A DNA stretch of 64,000 nt. Source: Planctomycetota bacterium. Lineage in GTDB: Bacteria; Planctomycetota; Phycisphaerae; WQYP01. The notes under the pieces are model-generated. The model did no database searches. It was not told where the DNA came from and worked only from the letters and a program-made list of their open reading frames with translations. The stretch is taken from contig JAKAEB010000016.1 of assembly GCA_021818445.1 (NCBI GenBank), positions 1-64,000 on the forward strand, written 5' to 3'. Below, one piece after another: positions 34,584-44,490 of this stretch. Both the position numbers and the translations under genes were made by a program. Each line of letters begins with the position of its first letter. The first letter of the stretch is position 1.

Positions 34584-35774
34584 ATGGCAAAAAAAACAGT
34601 CAGTGCGTTGGCAGTCAGCGGTAAAAAGGTATTGGTTCGGGTCGACTTTAATGTCCCGCTGGATGACCATCTGGCAATTACGGACGACCGCCGGATCGTT
34701 GCCGCCCTGCCCACGATTAAAAGCATCATTGATCGCGGTGGCATGGCTATTTTGATGAGCCACCTGGGTCGGCCGAAAGGTGGCCCCGAGGCTAAATACT
34801 CGCTGAAACCCGCCGCCGAACACCTGGCCAAACTGTTGGGCAAACCGGTGCAGCTAGCGCCAGATTGCATCGGTGAAAAGGTACGTCAAATGGTTTCAGC
34901 ACTGAAGCCGGGTGATGTGCTTGTGCTGGAGAACACGCGTTTTCACAAGGGCGAGGAAAAGAACGATCCTGCGTTCGCCGGTGAGTTGGCGGCTTTGGGC
35001 GATCTGTATGTAAATGATGCCTTTGGTACAGCCCACCGTCAGCATGCTTCGACCTACGGCGTACCAGAAAAATTGGGGCCGGGCCGACGCGTGATCGGCC
35101 TGCTTATAGAGAAGGAACTCAAATTTTTGGGCCAATCGCTGGATCATCCTCAGCGTCCATTTATTGCAATTTTGGGTGGAGCCAAAGTATCGGACAAGAT
35201 CGCCGTGATCGAGAATCTGCTATCCAAAGCGGACCATGTGCTGATTGGAGGGGCGATGGCCTATACATTTTTCCTGGCACAGGGCAAAAAAGTAGGCCAG
35301 TCGCTGTGTGAGAAAGATAAAGCACCTCTGGCCAAATCACTGCTCGAAAAGGCGGGCGGCAAGTTGGTTCTGCCGGCGGACACAGTGGTTGCCACAGAAA
35401 TGACCGATCAAGCCAAGACCAGCGTGGTAGCTGGCGACATCCCCGACGGCATGGAGGGTTTTGATATAGGCCCAGCTACAGCCAAGCGATATGCCGAGCT
35501 TATTTCCGCCGCCAAAACCGTGGTATGGAATGGGCCAATGGGCGTTTTTGAGAAAAAACCTTTCCAGAACGGCACGCGCGTAGTGGCCGAATCGATGGCG
35601 GCCATCACCGCCCATGGGGCGACGACCATCATAGGTGGTGGCGATTCGGCGGCAGCCATTGAGGAATTTGGGCTTGCGGATAAGGTATCACATGTTTCGA
35701 CCGGGGGCGGTGCGAGCCTCGAATTTTTGGAAGGCCGAGGATTCGCCTGTCTGGATTTACTGGATAACGCCTGA
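34584..35774 (+). CDS. pgk: Phosphoglycerate kinase
   Basis: Glycolytic ATP-forming kinase, 396 aa. Visible parts are [71 protein letters not shown], and the C-terminal [13 protein letters not shown] and [13 protein letters not shown]. The ATG at 34584 matches the family N-terminus ([10 protein letters not shown]). It is first in a plus-strand run of nine genes; rpe follows after 17 bp. Confidence 0.97.
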   Translation: MAKKTVSALAVSGKKVLVRVDFNVPLDDHLAITDDRRIVAALPTIKSIIDRGGMAILMSHLGRPKGGPEAKYSLKPAAEHLAKLLGKPVQLAPDCIGEKVRQMVSALKPGDVLVLENTRFHKGEEKNDPAFAGELAALGDLYVNDAFGTAHRQHASTYGVPEKLGPGRRVIGLLIEKELKFLGQSLDHPQRPFIAILGGAKVSDKIAVIENLLSKADHVLIGGAMAYTFFLAQGKKVGQSLCEKDKAPLAKSLLEKAGGKLVLPADTVVATEMTDQAKTSVVAGDIPDGMEGFDIGPATAKRYAELISAAKTVVWNGPMGVFEKKPFQNGTRVVAESMAAITAHGATTIIGGGDSAAAIEEFGLADKVSHVSTGGGASLEFLEGRGFACLDLLDNA

Positions 35775-35791
35775 CTGAGATTGACCACTGC

Positions 35792-36484
35792 ATGAAGAGC
35801 AACGTATTCCTTAAGCCTCCGCATTTGCCGTTGGTCGCCCCTTCGGTGTTGGCGGCAGATTTCGGCCGCATTGCGGAAGAGATAATGGATGCCGAGCGTT
35901 GCGGGGCAGACCTGTTCCACGTTGACATTATGGACGGGCATTTTGTTCCCAATCTGACCATGGGGCCGGATATGGTGCAGGCCATTGGTCGGGCCACCAC
36001 ATTGATGCAGGATGTGCATTTGATGGTGGAACATCCGCAGGATTTTGTCAAGCCGTTTCTGGAGGCCGGGGCGGGGAGTTTGACGTTTCATATTGAGGCA
36101 CCGGGACTGAAAGAATTTGGTGCCTTGGATCTCATCGACCGCATCCATGACGGTGGTGCGACTGCGGGGGTGGCACTGAACCCTGAAACACCCGTGGAGG
36201 CAGTGGAAGGCGTTTTGAATCAAGTCGATATGATTCTGATTATGAGCGTACATCCCGGTTTTACGGGCCAGACATTCATCTCGGAGGTATTGGAAAAAGT
36301 CCGCTGGTTCCGCAATAAACTCGATCCCCGGCAGCGTTTAGAAATTGATGGCGGCATCTCCATTCGTACCGCCCATGAAGCGCTGGAAGCGGGAGCCGAC
36401 GTTCTCGTTGCCGGGGCGGCCATTTTTCGGGCATCCGACCGGGCGAGTACCATCGCCAATTTGCGTGGTGATTATCCGCGTTGA
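35792..36484 (+). CDS. rpe: Ribulose-phosphate 3-epimerase
   Basis: A 230-aa TIM-barrel epimerase between ribulose-5-phosphate and xylulose-5-phosphate. Conserved parts are VAPSVLAADFGR, FHVDIMDGHFVPNLTMGP, DVHLMVEHP, VALNPETPVEAV, LIMSVHPGFTGQTF and IDGGISIRTAHEALEAGAD. It lies 17 bp after pgk and probably shares its transcript. Confidence 0.96.
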   Translation: MKSNVFLKPPHLPLVAPSVLAADFGRIAEEIMDAERCGADLFHVDIMDGHFVPNLTMGPDMVQAIGRATTLMQDVHLMVEHPQDFVKPFLEAGAGSLTFHIEAPGLKEFGALDLIDRIHDGGATAGVALNPETPVEAVEGVLNQVDMILIMSVHPGFTGQTFISEVLEKVRWFRNKLDPRQRLEIDGGISIRTAHEALEAGADVLVAGAAIFRASDRASTIANLRGDYPR

Positions 36485-36541
36485 TAACGAGTCGGTGCCG
36501 GGCAGGAAACCTGATTATTTTTTCGTGAGGACAATAAATTC

Positions 36542-37324
36542 ATGTCGATGTTATCGGGAAAAAAAGCGTATGTTTTCGGAGTACTCAACGAATATTCCAT
36601 CGGCTGGCATATCTCGCAGCAGCTCCATCAGGCCGGCTGCCAGTTGGCGTTTTCACACCTGCCGGGTGAAAAAATTGAACGGCGCGTCGTCAAGGCGGTC
36701 GAACCATTTAAGCCGGCGTTTTTAGCGCCGTGCGATGTCAGCAAGGATGAGGATATTGCGTCGGCATTCATTAAGGCCAAAGAACATTTTGGTACGTTTG
36801 ACTATCTGATTCACTCGTTGGCGTTCGCACCGGCGGAAGCCTTGCACAACCCATTTTTGCAAACCAGCCGGGCGGCATGGAATACGGCACTGGATATCAG
36901 CGCCTATTCCCTGCTGGCGCTGGCGCGTGAGGCGCAGCCGCTGATGAACCCGGGCGGGTCCATCATCACGATGAGTTATCTGGGCGCGGAAAAATTTATT
37001 CCCATGTACAACGTTATGGCGGTTGCCAAGGCGGCGTTGGAATGCACGGTACGTTACCTGGCCGCGGAATTGGGACGGCACGAAAAACAGATACGGGTTA
37101 ACGCGATCAGTGCTGGTGCGATTAAGACGATGGCGGCGCGCGGCATTGGCGATATTGATAAAATGATGGTGCACTATACCGAAAAGGCACCGCTGAAATG
37201 GAATGCCGACGACGCGGCGACTCATGTGGGCAAGACCGCCCTTTATCTGTGCAGCGATCTATCGTCCGGCGTCACGGGTGAGACGATTTATGTCGATGGT
37301 GGTTATAACATTGTGGGATGGTGA
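36542..37324 (+). CDS. fabI: Enoyl-[acyl-carrier-protein] reductase (NADH) FabI
   Basis: Last step of the fatty-acid elongation cycle. The 260-aa short-chain dehydrogenase has the FabI N-terminus GVLNEYSIGWHI, IHSLAFAP, and the catalytic pair Tyr-X6-Lys in MYNVMAVAKAALE preceded by TMSYLGAEKFIP. The C-terminal NADH region is VTGETIYVDGGYNI. Its stop lies seven bases inside the next gene. FabI of this type is the target of triclosan-like inhibitors. Confidence 0.95.
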   Translation: MSMLSGKKAYVFGVLNEYSIGWHISQQLHQAGCQLAFSHLPGEKIERRVVKAVEPFKPAFLAPCDVSKDEDIASAFIKAKEHFGTFDYLIHSLAFAPAEALHNPFLQTSRAAWNTALDISAYSLLALAREAQPLMNPGGSIITMSYLGAEKFIPMYNVMAVAKAALECTVRYLAAELGRHEKQIRVNAISAGAIKTMAARGIGDIDKMMVHYTEKAPLKWNADDAATHVGKTALYLCSDLSSGVTGETIYVDGGYNIVGW

Positions 37325-38418
37325 TAGACAGGACACAAATTTCCAGCGGACCGGGTGCAGCCGCCGACGCGGCCCAGCGTCTACTACGCGGACAGGTGGT
37401 AGCGGTACCCACCGAAACCGTTTATGGCTTGGCGGCGGATGCAACCAACACTGACGGAGTTGCAGCCATCTTCGCGGTCAAGGGCCGCCCGGCGACTAAT
37501 CCACTTATTACTCATGTATTATCGATGGCCGACGCCAGATTGATAACGGGCGCATGGCCCAAAAGCGCAGAGATACTGGCCGCCGCCTTCTGGCCGGGTC
37601 CATTGACGATGGTACTGCCATCTGCCGGAAAGGTGGCACCAGCCGTTTCCGCTGGCTTATCCACCATTGGGGTGCGGGTGCCTGCCCACCCGGTGATGCG
37701 CGAGATACTGGCTCAGGCGAAAATTCCGCTTGCCGCACCCAGTGCCAATCGGTCCGGCCACATATCGCCCACCACCGCCCAGCATGTGTTTGCCGACCTC
37801 GATGGACGCATCGGTTTAATTGTGGATGGAGGCCCGAGCGCCATCGGAATTGAATCGACTGTCGTGGGCTTTCGTGATGAACAGCCAATCATTTATCGCC
37901 CCGGAATCATCACAACCGAGGATATAGACCAGGCCCTCCGGCGTGCCGGGATTAATAATTTACCTGCGACGATCTTCTCTGCGACCGATGGCGCAGCGAT
38001 GCCCAGCCCCGGCTTACTTAGCCGCCACTATGCCCCCGGCCGCCCCACTTATCTGTTTTTTCGCGCGGCCATAAATCGATTTCCACCGCAATGGATGCAG
38101 GTACCGGAAGGTAAACGCCGGGGCGTTATATGCTTTGGAACGCCCACGGATATGCCATTTGAGGCTGACATCATCACGCTGCCTGAAGACCTGTATCATG
38201 CTGCTGGCAGACTTTATTCTGCCATGCATCAATTGGATCGGCCGATGATTGATATGATTCTGATTGAACTGCCCGGCAGCGATCAACTGCCTGCATTGGT
38301 AGTAAACGCCCATGCCGAGCCGAAGGACTGCCATCTGGCGGCACTTTCGGGGATGGCGCGGGTGTTGGCCGACCGTCTGGGCCGGGCTGCGTCCCCTTGG
38401 CCGCGGGTGCCGTCATGA
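37318..38418 (+). CDS. Threonylcarbamoyl-AMP synthase (Sua5/TsaC2 type)
   Basis: Makes threonylcarbamoyl-AMP for the t6A37 modification of ANN-decoding tRNAs. The first ~210 residues form the YrdC domain: VVAVPTETVYGLAADA, AVKGRPATNPLITHV, WPGPLTMVL, VRVPAHPV, APSANRSGHISPTTAQHV and IESTVVGF. The remaining ~150 residues, starting after PGLLSRHYAPG, form the Sua5-specific C-terminal domain, so this is the long (366-aa) form rather than short TsaC. The ATG overlaps the end of fabI; the stop overlaps the alr start. Confidence 0.93.
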   Translation: MVIDRTQISSGPGAAADAAQRLLRGQVVAVPTETVYGLAADATNTDGVAAIFAVKGRPATNPLITHVLSMADARLITGAWPKSAEILAAAFWPGPLTMVLPSAGKVAPAVSAGLSTIGVRVPAHPVMREILAQAKIPLAAPSANRSGHISPTTAQHVFADLDGRIGLIVDGGPSAIGIESTVVGFRDEQPIIYRPGIITTEDIDQALRRAGINNLPATIFSATDGAAMPSPGLLSRHYAPGRPTYLFFRAAINRFPPQWMQVPEGKRRGVICFGTPTDMPFEADIITLPEDLYHAAGRLYSAMHQLDRPMIDMILIELPGSDQLPALVVNAHAEPKDCHLAALSGMARVLADRLGRAASPWPRVPS

Positions 38419-39551
38419 TGCTAAACCCGTGTGGCACGCTGACTTTATCGCGCGAAAGATTTCGTCATAATGTCGCCTTTTTCCGCAGTGTGATTCCGCC
38501 CGGCGCAAAGATTTCTGCCGTGGTGAAGGCCAATGCCTATGGCCACGGCCTGGCATGTACCTTGCAATTACTGACGGAAAATCAGGTGAACTGGTGCAGT
38601 GTTTTTTCACTTTCAGAGGCGGCGGCGGTGCTGCATATCCAGCCATCCATGAACGTGCATGTACTTTGCCCGGTAAGTTTCAACCGTCGCAGGGCACTTG
38701 ATGACGCAGCACCATTCCCTGCAGATCCGGCGATTGCCCGGCAGGTGCACCTGACCATTCAGGATGTCCGCTGTGCAGAATTATTAAACGCCGAGGCCCG
38801 CGCCTCTGGTCAATCCTTACAGGTACAGATTCAACTCGACGTAGGCCTTACGCGACAGGGCTGCGTTCCTGAGGAATTAGGCTCCATCGTGCAGGCCGTA
38901 CGCCGCATGGATCACCTGTGTCTAACAGGCGTATTTGCACACTTTTCGCACGGGGAAACACCCGGCAGTGACATCAGCCAGCGCCAATATGAAACCTTCC
39001 TGAAGTTGACCCGCCCGCTTCGCGAGGATGGCGTATTAACACACATTCATAATTCCGGCGGCGCAATTCGGAATGTGCCCATTCATATTGATCTGGTGCG
39101 CATCGGCATCGGCCTTTATGGCCTGCAACCGAGCATGGAACATGCCATCCAGGAATTGCAACCTGTTGCTGAACTCACGGCACCGGTGGTGACGCTGCAT
39201 CACCGGTTGGCGGGAACCGGCGTGGGGTACGGACATCAATTCATCACCACGCGCGACACGCAAATCGCCATTCTTCCGGTGGGTTATGCCGACGGCTATC
39301 GGCGTGAACTTGGCGGGGTGACCTCCATTCAAATTAACCGCCGCAATTATCCCATCGTGGGGCGCATAAGTATGGATCAAATGGCGGTGGATGTAACCGG
39401 CGGCGATGTTCAGGTGGGCGATGCCGCCGTTTTGATAAGTTCCGATCCGCAATCGGATATTTCAATGGATCGTCTGGCCCAGCGGTGCCGTACCATAGGA
39501 TATGAGCTGGCGACGGGATTGGGCAGCCGTTTGACGCGGGTACTGATATGA
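38415..39551 (+). CDS. alr: Alanine racemase
   Basis: PLP-dependent racemase supplying D-alanine for peptidoglycan. The PLP Lys is in ISAVVKANAYGHG near the N-terminus, and the catalytic Tyr is in GTGVGYGHQFIT. Other blocks are VQIQLDVGLTRQG, HIHNSGGAIRN, VRIGIGLYGLQPS, ILPVGYADGYRREL and ISMDQMAVDVT. About 378 aa from 38415; the ATG forms an ATGA overlap with the preceding stop (38418 ATG is equally possible). Its end overlaps the next gene by four bases. Confidence 0.95.
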   Translation: MMLNPCGTLTLSRERFRHNVAFFRSVIPPGAKISAVVKANAYGHGLACTLQLLTENQVNWCSVFSLSEAAAVLHIQPSMNVHVLCPVSFNRRRALDDAAPFPADPAIARQVHLTIQDVRCAELLNAEARASGQSLQVQIQLDVGLTRQGCVPEELGSIVQAVRRMDHLCLTGVFAHFSHGETPGSDISQRQYETFLKLTRPLREDGVLTHIHNSGGAIRNVPIHIDLVRIGIGLYGLQPSMEHAIQELQPVAELTAPVVTLHHRLAGTGVGYGHQFITTRDTQIAILPVGYADGYRRELGGVTSIQINRRNYPIVGRISMDQMAVDVTGGDVQVGDAAVLISSDPQSDISMDRLAQRCRTIGYELATGLGSRLTRVLI

Positions 39552-40522
39552 AGCCGATTTTTTTTGTCACCAAACCACTACCAGACATTGGCATAGATCG
39601 GCTCCGTAGAGTCGGGGAAGTCCGCATCGGCAAGGCCCAAGGGTCGCTATCGGAAAAAGAAATAGTCGCCGGAGCCGCCGATTGCCTCGGTATGATGGTT
39701 ACGCCCGCCGAGCAGATTACCAAACGTGTTCTGGATCAACTGCCCCAGCTTAAGGCGATCAGCACGTACAGCGTTGGGTTTAATCATATTGACGTTTCCG
39801 AATGCACGCGCCGTGGCATTGGAGTGGGCAATACGCCGGATGTACTTACCGCGGCCACGGCCGAACTGGCGATAACACTGATTTTGTCGGTCGCACGCCG
39901 TGTGATTGAAGGGGATCGGATGGTGCGTGAGGGCCGCTGGCGGGGATGGGAGCCAGTGGATTTTCTTGGCGTGCCCGTAGTTGGCAAGACGCTGGGAATT
40001 GTGGGTGCCGGAAGAATTGGTGGACGCGTGGCAAGGATGGCCGCCGGTGGATTCGACATGCCGATTCTCTATTCGGCGCGCACCGCCAAGCCGGACTTGG
40101 AACGCGACTGCAATGCCCGGCGTGCAGAACTGGAGGATATACTTAAACAGGCGGATTTCGTCTCCATTCACGCCCCGCTCACCGATGAAACTCACCATAT
40201 GATCGGCGAAACCCAACTGCAGATGATGCAGCCGACGGCCATTTTAGTTAATACTTCCCGCGGCCCCTTGATCGATGAACCCGCCTTGATTAAGGCACTG
40301 AAAGATGGAACCATTGCCGGCTGCGGACTGGATGTGTACGAAAAGGAGCCCGACTTGGCACCCGGGCTCGCTGACCTGCCCAACGTTGTACTGCTGCCGC
40401 ATATCGGCAGTGCCACCATGGAAACGCGTTCGAAAATGGCCATTATGGCAGCGGAAAATCTACTTGCAGCCGCAGATGGCAAAAAACCGCCCCACTGCGT
40501 CAATCCAGAAATTTATCCATGA
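39548..40522 (+). CDS. D-isomer 2-hydroxyacid dehydrogenase (glyoxylate/hydroxypyruvate reductase type)
   Basis: A 324-aa NAD(P)-dependent dehydrogenase. Visible are the substrate segment STYSVGFNHID, the Rossmann loop GIVGAGRIGGRVARMA, the catalytic Arg in NTSRGPLIDE, Glu in DVYEKEPDL and His in LLPHIGSAT. The sequence is closest in pattern to glyoxylate reductases (GyaR). It overlaps alr by ATGA. The real substrate is uncertain. Confidence 0.88.
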   Translation: MKPIFFVTKPLPDIGIDRLRRVGEVRIGKAQGSLSEKEIVAGAADCLGMMVTPAEQITKRVLDQLPQLKAISTYSVGFNHIDVSECTRRGIGVGNTPDVLTAATAELAITLILSVARRVIEGDRMVREGRWRGWEPVDFLGVPVVGKTLGIVGAGRIGGRVARMAAGGFDMPILYSARTAKPDLERDCNARRAELEDILKQADFVSIHAPLTDETHHMIGETQLQMMQPTAILVNTSRGPLIDEPALIKALKDGTIAGCGLDVYEKEPDLAPGLADLPNVVLLPHIGSATMETRSKMAIMAAENLLAAADGKKPPHCVNPEIYP

Positions 40523-40625
40523 CATCTCCGATGAGCGAGTCATGCTTGTACCGGCTACCCTGCTTGGTGGAAGGTCAGGCGGTAAATGGCAGATTTTGTG
40601 CGGCAACGTCGGTTATGATGCAGTA

Positions 40626-41780
40626 ATGATTTATCTTGATAACAATGCGACCACCGCCATGGCACCTGCGGTTATTGAAGCCATGGAGCCTTACCTGCGC
40701 GGCATGTATGGCAATCCATCAAGCACGCATCCACTTGGCCAGCAGGCGCGGCAAGCAGTTGAGGAGGCGCGCTATCGCGTGGCGAATCTGCTGGGCTGCG
40801 GCGCATCGGAAATCGTCTTTACCAGCGGCGGCACGGAAGCCGACAATGCCGCCATCTGCGGGGTGCTTCTGGCCCGACCGGATAAAAAGGCCGTCATCAC
40901 CAGCAGCGTGGAACACAGCGCCGTGCGTGAAACACTACATGTATGGGGTAAACGGGGCATTCGCGTGATTGAGATCCCGGTAGACCGCAATGGTCAACTG
41001 GACATGAACCGGTTCTCCGAGGCGCTTTGCGATCCCGACATTGCAGTGGCATCGATCATGTGGGCCAATAATGAAACCGGTGTATTATTTGATATTCCGG
41101 AAATTGCGGCTATTTGCCGGCAGCATAGCGTGCCGCTGCATGTGGACGCGGTGCAGGCGGCGGGCAAAATTCCGCTGGCAATCGGGGGGCTTCCGATTGA
41201 TCTATTGTCGATCAGTGCCCATAAGTTTCATGGTCCCAAAGGTGTCGGTGCCCTTTATGTGCGCCGCAATACGCGCTGGGTACCGATTATTACGGGCGGG
41301 CCACAGGAACGCGACCGCCGGGGCGGTACCGAAAACGTGCCGGGTATTGTGGGTATGGGCAAAGCGGCGGAGTTGGCGCATGCCAGAGTTCAAAATCCGA
41401 GGCATGATGAACATCTGCGCCGCCTTCGCGACCTGTTTGAAGACAAAATACTAAATTCCATTACCGACACCCACATTAATGGCAGCCGCAACGGCCGACT
41501 TTCCAACACGAGTAATATTGGCTTTGCATCCATCGAGGCTGAGGCGATTCTGCTGCTTTTAGCGCAACATGAAATTTATGCCAGCGCGGGTGCCGCATGC
41601 TCGAGCGGATCACTGGAACCGTCCCCCATTTTGCGTGCCATGGGCGTGCCCGATCGCATCGCACATGGCTCCGTGCGGTTTTCGCTATCCCATGAAAATA
41701 CCGAGGCAGACATCAACGCCGCAGTGGACCAATTATCGGATATCATTGCCACTTTGCGGGAGACATTACCTGTGGTTTGA
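40626..41780 (+). CDS. Cysteine desulfurase (IscS/NifS class)
   Basis: PLP enzyme of 384 aa that moves sulfur from cysteine to Fe-S clusters or tRNA thiolation. It has the N-terminus IYLDNNATTAMAPAV, the segment FTSGGTEADNAAI, VDAVQAAGKIPL, the PLP Lys in SISAHKFHGPKGVG, RRGGTENVPGI, and the catalytic loop Cys in ASAGAACSSGSLEPSPIL. The loop length suggests group I (IscS/NifS). The ATG at 40626 is the only start matching the family; its ribosome binding site is poor. No iscU or sufU neighbour is present. Confidence 0.93.
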   Translation: MIYLDNNATTAMAPAVIEAMEPYLRGMYGNPSSTHPLGQQARQAVEEARYRVANLLGCGASEIVFTSGGTEADNAAICGVLLARPDKKAVITSSVEHSAVRETLHVWGKRGIRVIEIPVDRNGQLDMNRFSEALCDPDIAVASIMWANNETGVLFDIPEIAAICRQHSVPLHVDAVQAAGKIPLAIGGLPIDLLSISAHKFHGPKGVGALYVRRNTRWVPIITGGPQERDRRGGTENVPGIVGMGKAAELAHARVQNPRHDEHLRRLRDLFEDKILNSITDTHINGSRNGRLSNTSNIGFASIEAEAILLLLAQHEIYASAGAACSSGSLEPSPILRAMGVPDRIAHGSVRFSLSHENTEADINAAVDQLSDIIATLRETLPVV

Positions 41781-41837
41781 ATGGTTCAACCACGCTGGTG
41801 GGCAAAGGGCAGATGACCAAAGGTGGATGGAGCATTT

Positions 41838-42641
41838 ATGGCACCGATTCGATTGGCAGTTTGCGGAGCAGCGGGCAGAATGGGTCTGCGAATCATGGCG
41901 CTGGCCCTTGCCGAAAAAGATAAATATTTAATCTGCCAGGCGATAGACCGTCCCGGCTCACCCCGGCTCGGCGTGGATATCTCGGCCCATGTGGGCATGC
42001 CGGGCGGCGGCGTCGTTTTTACACCCGACTTGGAGCCGGACTATGACGTCCTGATTGACTTTTCTCATCCCTCGGCACTCTCGGGCAATCTGGCAGTCTG
42101 CCGACAATTTGGCTTGCCCGCAGTCATCGGCACCACTGGCCTATCCCAGAAGGAGATGGATGACATTACCGCTGCCAGCAACAAAATACCCATTTTGCAG
42201 GCCAACAACACCAGTGTGGGTGTGAACTGGCTTGTCGGTATGCTGGGTACCATGGCCAACCAGCTTGGTTCCGATTATGAAATTGAAATTGTCGAGATGC
42301 ACCACAACAAAAAAAAGGATGCGCCGTCTGGTACCGCCCTCACGTTGGCTGAGGCAATCTGCACCGCCACCGGCCGCGACATGCGGACGGACGTTATATA
42401 CGGCCGCCACGGCGACGAGACACCGCGCCAACATGGACAAATTGGCATCCATGCCGTGCGCATGGGTGATGTGGTCGGTGAACATACCGTCTATTTTTCC
42501 ACGGGCGGCGAACGCGTGGAAGTTCGGCATGTGGCGACGAACCGCGATACATTTGCACGCGGGGCCTTGCGGGCGGCTGCGTATTTATTTGGCAAACCCG
42601 CCGGCCGTTATACAATGCGACACGTTTTGCAAATGAGTTAA
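41838..42641 (+). CDS. dapB: 4-hydroxy-tetrahydrodipicolinate reductase
   Basis: Lysine and diaminopimelate pathway reductase, 267 aa. It has NAD(P) binding VCGAAGRMGLRIM, DFSHPSAL, GTTGLSQKE, the active-site motif EMHHNKKKDAPSGTAL, and RMGDVVGEHTVYF. The ATG at 41838 follows GGAG by six bases. It lies between the desulfurase gene and murA on the plus strand. Confidence 0.96.
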   Translation: MAPIRLAVCGAAGRMGLRIMALALAEKDKYLICQAIDRPGSPRLGVDISAHVGMPGGGVVFTPDLEPDYDVLIDFSHPSALSGNLAVCRQFGLPAVIGTTGLSQKEMDDITAASNKIPILQANNTSVGVNWLVGMLGTMANQLGSDYEIEIVEMHHNKKKDAPSGTALTLAEAICTATGRDMRTDVIYGRHGDETPRQHGQIGIHAVRMGDVVGEHTVYFSTGGERVEVRHVATNRDTFARGALRAAAYLFGKPAGRYTMRHVLQMS

Positions 42642-42695
42642 CGCCACACGCGAGGCGGCGCAAAACCGCACAAACATCATGGAGGATAAAAGACG

Positions 42696-43970
42696 ATGGA
42701 TTGTCTGGTAATAAACGGTGGTCATCGACTGCGTGGAACCCTGCGCGTAAGCGGAGCCAAAAATGCGGCCCTACCCATAATGGCAGCAGCACTGCTCGCG
42801 GACGGCCCATCCACCATCGAAGACGTGCCCGACCTGCACGACATACAAAGCCAGATCGATCTACTGAAAATGCTTGGGGCTGAAGTCGTTCGTACCGGCA
42901 GCACCATTCGCATTGAAGTGAAGGACACCGGCAATTCACACGCGCCGTATGACGTGGTAAGAAAAATGCGGGCCAGCATATGCGTTCTCGGCCCGCTGCT
43001 GGCAAAACGCGGCATTGCCAGAGTGTCCATGCCTGGTGGTTGTGCGATCGGCGATCGGCCGGTGGACCTTCACCTGCGCGGGCTTGAGGCGCTGGGTGCC
43101 AGCATTGATCTGGAGAATGGCGATATCGTCGCCAAAGCCAAAAGGCTTCATGGCGGGGCGATTTTTCTGGGTGGCAATTTTGGATCCACCGTTCTGGGTA
43201 CCGCCAATGTCATGAGCGCCGCCACGCTTGCCGAGGGGACAACGGTTATTGAATCCGCAGCTTGCGAGCCGGAGATTGTAGATCTGGCCAACTACCTCCG
43301 CGCCATGGGTGCCAAGATCACCGGCGATGGTACACCACGCATCACCATTGAGGGCGTCACATCGCTTCGGGGTGCATCTCACCGCATCATCCCCGATCGC
43401 ATCGAGGCGGGAACCTTCATGATCGCAGCCGCCATTACCAATGGCGAATTGCAGATCGACAATGTGCGGCCCGACCACCTCATGGCTTTTATTGATAAGC
43501 TGCGGGCCATCGGTGTCATTGCCGAAGAAAGCGGAACGGGAGTGATTGTTTCATCGCAGCGAAACCTTCGTGCCGTAAGTTTAACCACCCAGCCATATCC
43601 CGGTTTTCCGACCGATCTTCAGGCGCAGTTCATGGCGCTGCTTACCACTGCGGACGGCAACAGCATTATTACTGAAAAAATATTTCCCGATCGGTTCATG
43701 CATGTGGCGGAGTTGTCGCGCCTCGGTGCGCGCATCCATCGTGAGGGGCCGACGGTTATTGTGGAAGGGCCGCGTCAACTCATTGGTGCACCGGTTATGG
43801 CCAGCGATTTGCGTGCGTCGGCGGCGTTGGTGCTGGCTGGACTGGCGGCCAGGGATACGACCACCGTAAATCGTGTTTATCACATCGACCGGGGTTATGA
43901 GAAAATTGAATTGCGTCTTAAAGCCGTGGGGGCTGATATCCAGCGCAAAGATGAGAAAGACATTGACTGA
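42696..43970 (+). CDS. murA: UDP-N-acetylglucosamine 1-carboxyvinyltransferase
   Basis: First committed step of peptidoglycan synthesis. The 424-aa protein has INGGHRLRGTLRVSGAKNAALPIMAA and the active-site Cys in MPGGCAIGDRPVDLH (the fosfomycin target Cys is retained). Further blocks are HRIIPDRIEAGTFMIAA, YPGFPTDLQAQFMAL and RASAALVLAGLAARDTT. AGGAGG-like GGAGG lies upstream of the ATG. It ends the plus-strand housekeeping run; repeats follow directly. Confidence 0.97.
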   Translation: MDCLVINGGHRLRGTLRVSGAKNAALPIMAAALLADGPSTIEDVPDLHDIQSQIDLLKMLGAEVVRTGSTIRIEVKDTGNSHAPYDVVRKMRASICVLGPLLAKRGIARVSMPGGCAIGDRPVDLHLRGLEALGASIDLENGDIVAKAKRLHGGAIFLGGNFGSTVLGTANVMSAATLAEGTTVIESAACEPEIVDLANYLRAMGAKITGDGTPRITIEGVTSLRGASHRIIPDRIEAGTFMIAAAITNGELQIDNVRPDHLMAFIDKLRAIGVIAEESGTGVIVSSQRNLRAVSLTTQPYPGFPTDLQAQFMALLTTADGNSIITEKIFPDRFMHVAELSRLGARIHREGPTVIVEGPRQLIGAPVMASDLRASAALVLAGLAARDTTTVNRVYHIDRGYEKIELRLKAVGADIQRKDEKDID

Positions 43971-44017
43971 CATCAGCCTGCGGTTATGTTTTTTCGTGCG
44001 TGCCAAATGAAGCACGT

Positions 44018-44099
44018 TCATCATCCCATTGGCATGAGACCTTGTATCACACGGAGAAGTTGTATTATCGCGCGCAGAGCCACGGAAACACAGAGAGGG
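44018..44099 (+). repeat. CACGGAG/CACAGAG-type repeat, copy A
   Basis: About 82 bp closely matching copy B at 44409-44490. Both run from CATCATSCCA through GCATGARACCTT, CACACGGAGARGTT/GTG and ATTATCNCGCGCAGAGCCAC (core GCGCAGAGCCACGGA). An inverted fragment of the same theme (CTCTGTGTCTC...CTCTGCGCGC) lies at 44368-44397. Confidence 0.75.
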
Positions 44100-44121
44100 G
44101 TACAGCAAAACTAATACATAG

Positions 44122-44139
44122 CACCGGGCTTGCCCGGTG
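44122..44139. repeat. Perfect 9-bp inverted repeat CACCGGGCT-TGCCCGGTG
   Basis: CACCGGGC and GCCCGGTG form a near loopless hairpin in the intergenic region after murA. There is no T-run, so it is not a classic terminator. A similar CCGGGCTTG-centred hairpin lies at 44627-44647. Confidence 0.5.
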
Positions 44140-44408
44140 TCTGCTGCCCGCCAAATCCGCCACCGTGAATCGTGGCCCGTCCGCCATCCGCCAAATGCAC
44201 CAACCACCGGCAAGCCGATGGCTATATAACACCCGCGGCCATGCAAATAATTACCCCGATTCACCGCGAAGTGCGCCGAGGACGCCAAGAAACGCCAAGC
44301 ATATTGGATATGGACCTGCCCAATTGTCGTGATGCGGCCAAAATCGCGAGATCGATCCAGTGCCACAACCTCTGTGTCTCTTTTTCTCTGCGCGCCGAAT
44401 AAACAAAT

Positions 44409-44490
44409 ATCATCATGCCAGCGGCATGAAACCTTATGCCACACGGAGAGGTGTTATTATCTCGCGCAGAGCCACGGAGCCACGGGGAGA
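44409..44490 (+). repeat. CACGGAG/CACAGAG-type repeat, copy B
   Basis: Second copy of the element at 44018-44099, about four of five positions identical. Around both copies are short sequences such as CCGCGAAGTGCGCCGAGGAC (44267-44286) and, in reverse, TCTTTGCGCTCTTGGCGCTC. This type of remnant is often seen as decayed intergenic repeats in environmental genomes. Confidence 0.75.

Noticed and set aside
34310-34870. Long minus-strand frame of 186 codons overlapping the pgk start
   Set aside because: Most of it is antisense to the conserved pgk N-terminus. Only the distal 64 codons have protein-like composition, without a ribosome binding site, so it is mentioned only within the intergenic note.
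35408-36253. 281-codon minus-strand frame opposite pgk and rpe
   Set aside because: It is fully antisense to two strongly conserved genes and has no recognisable motif or start signal.
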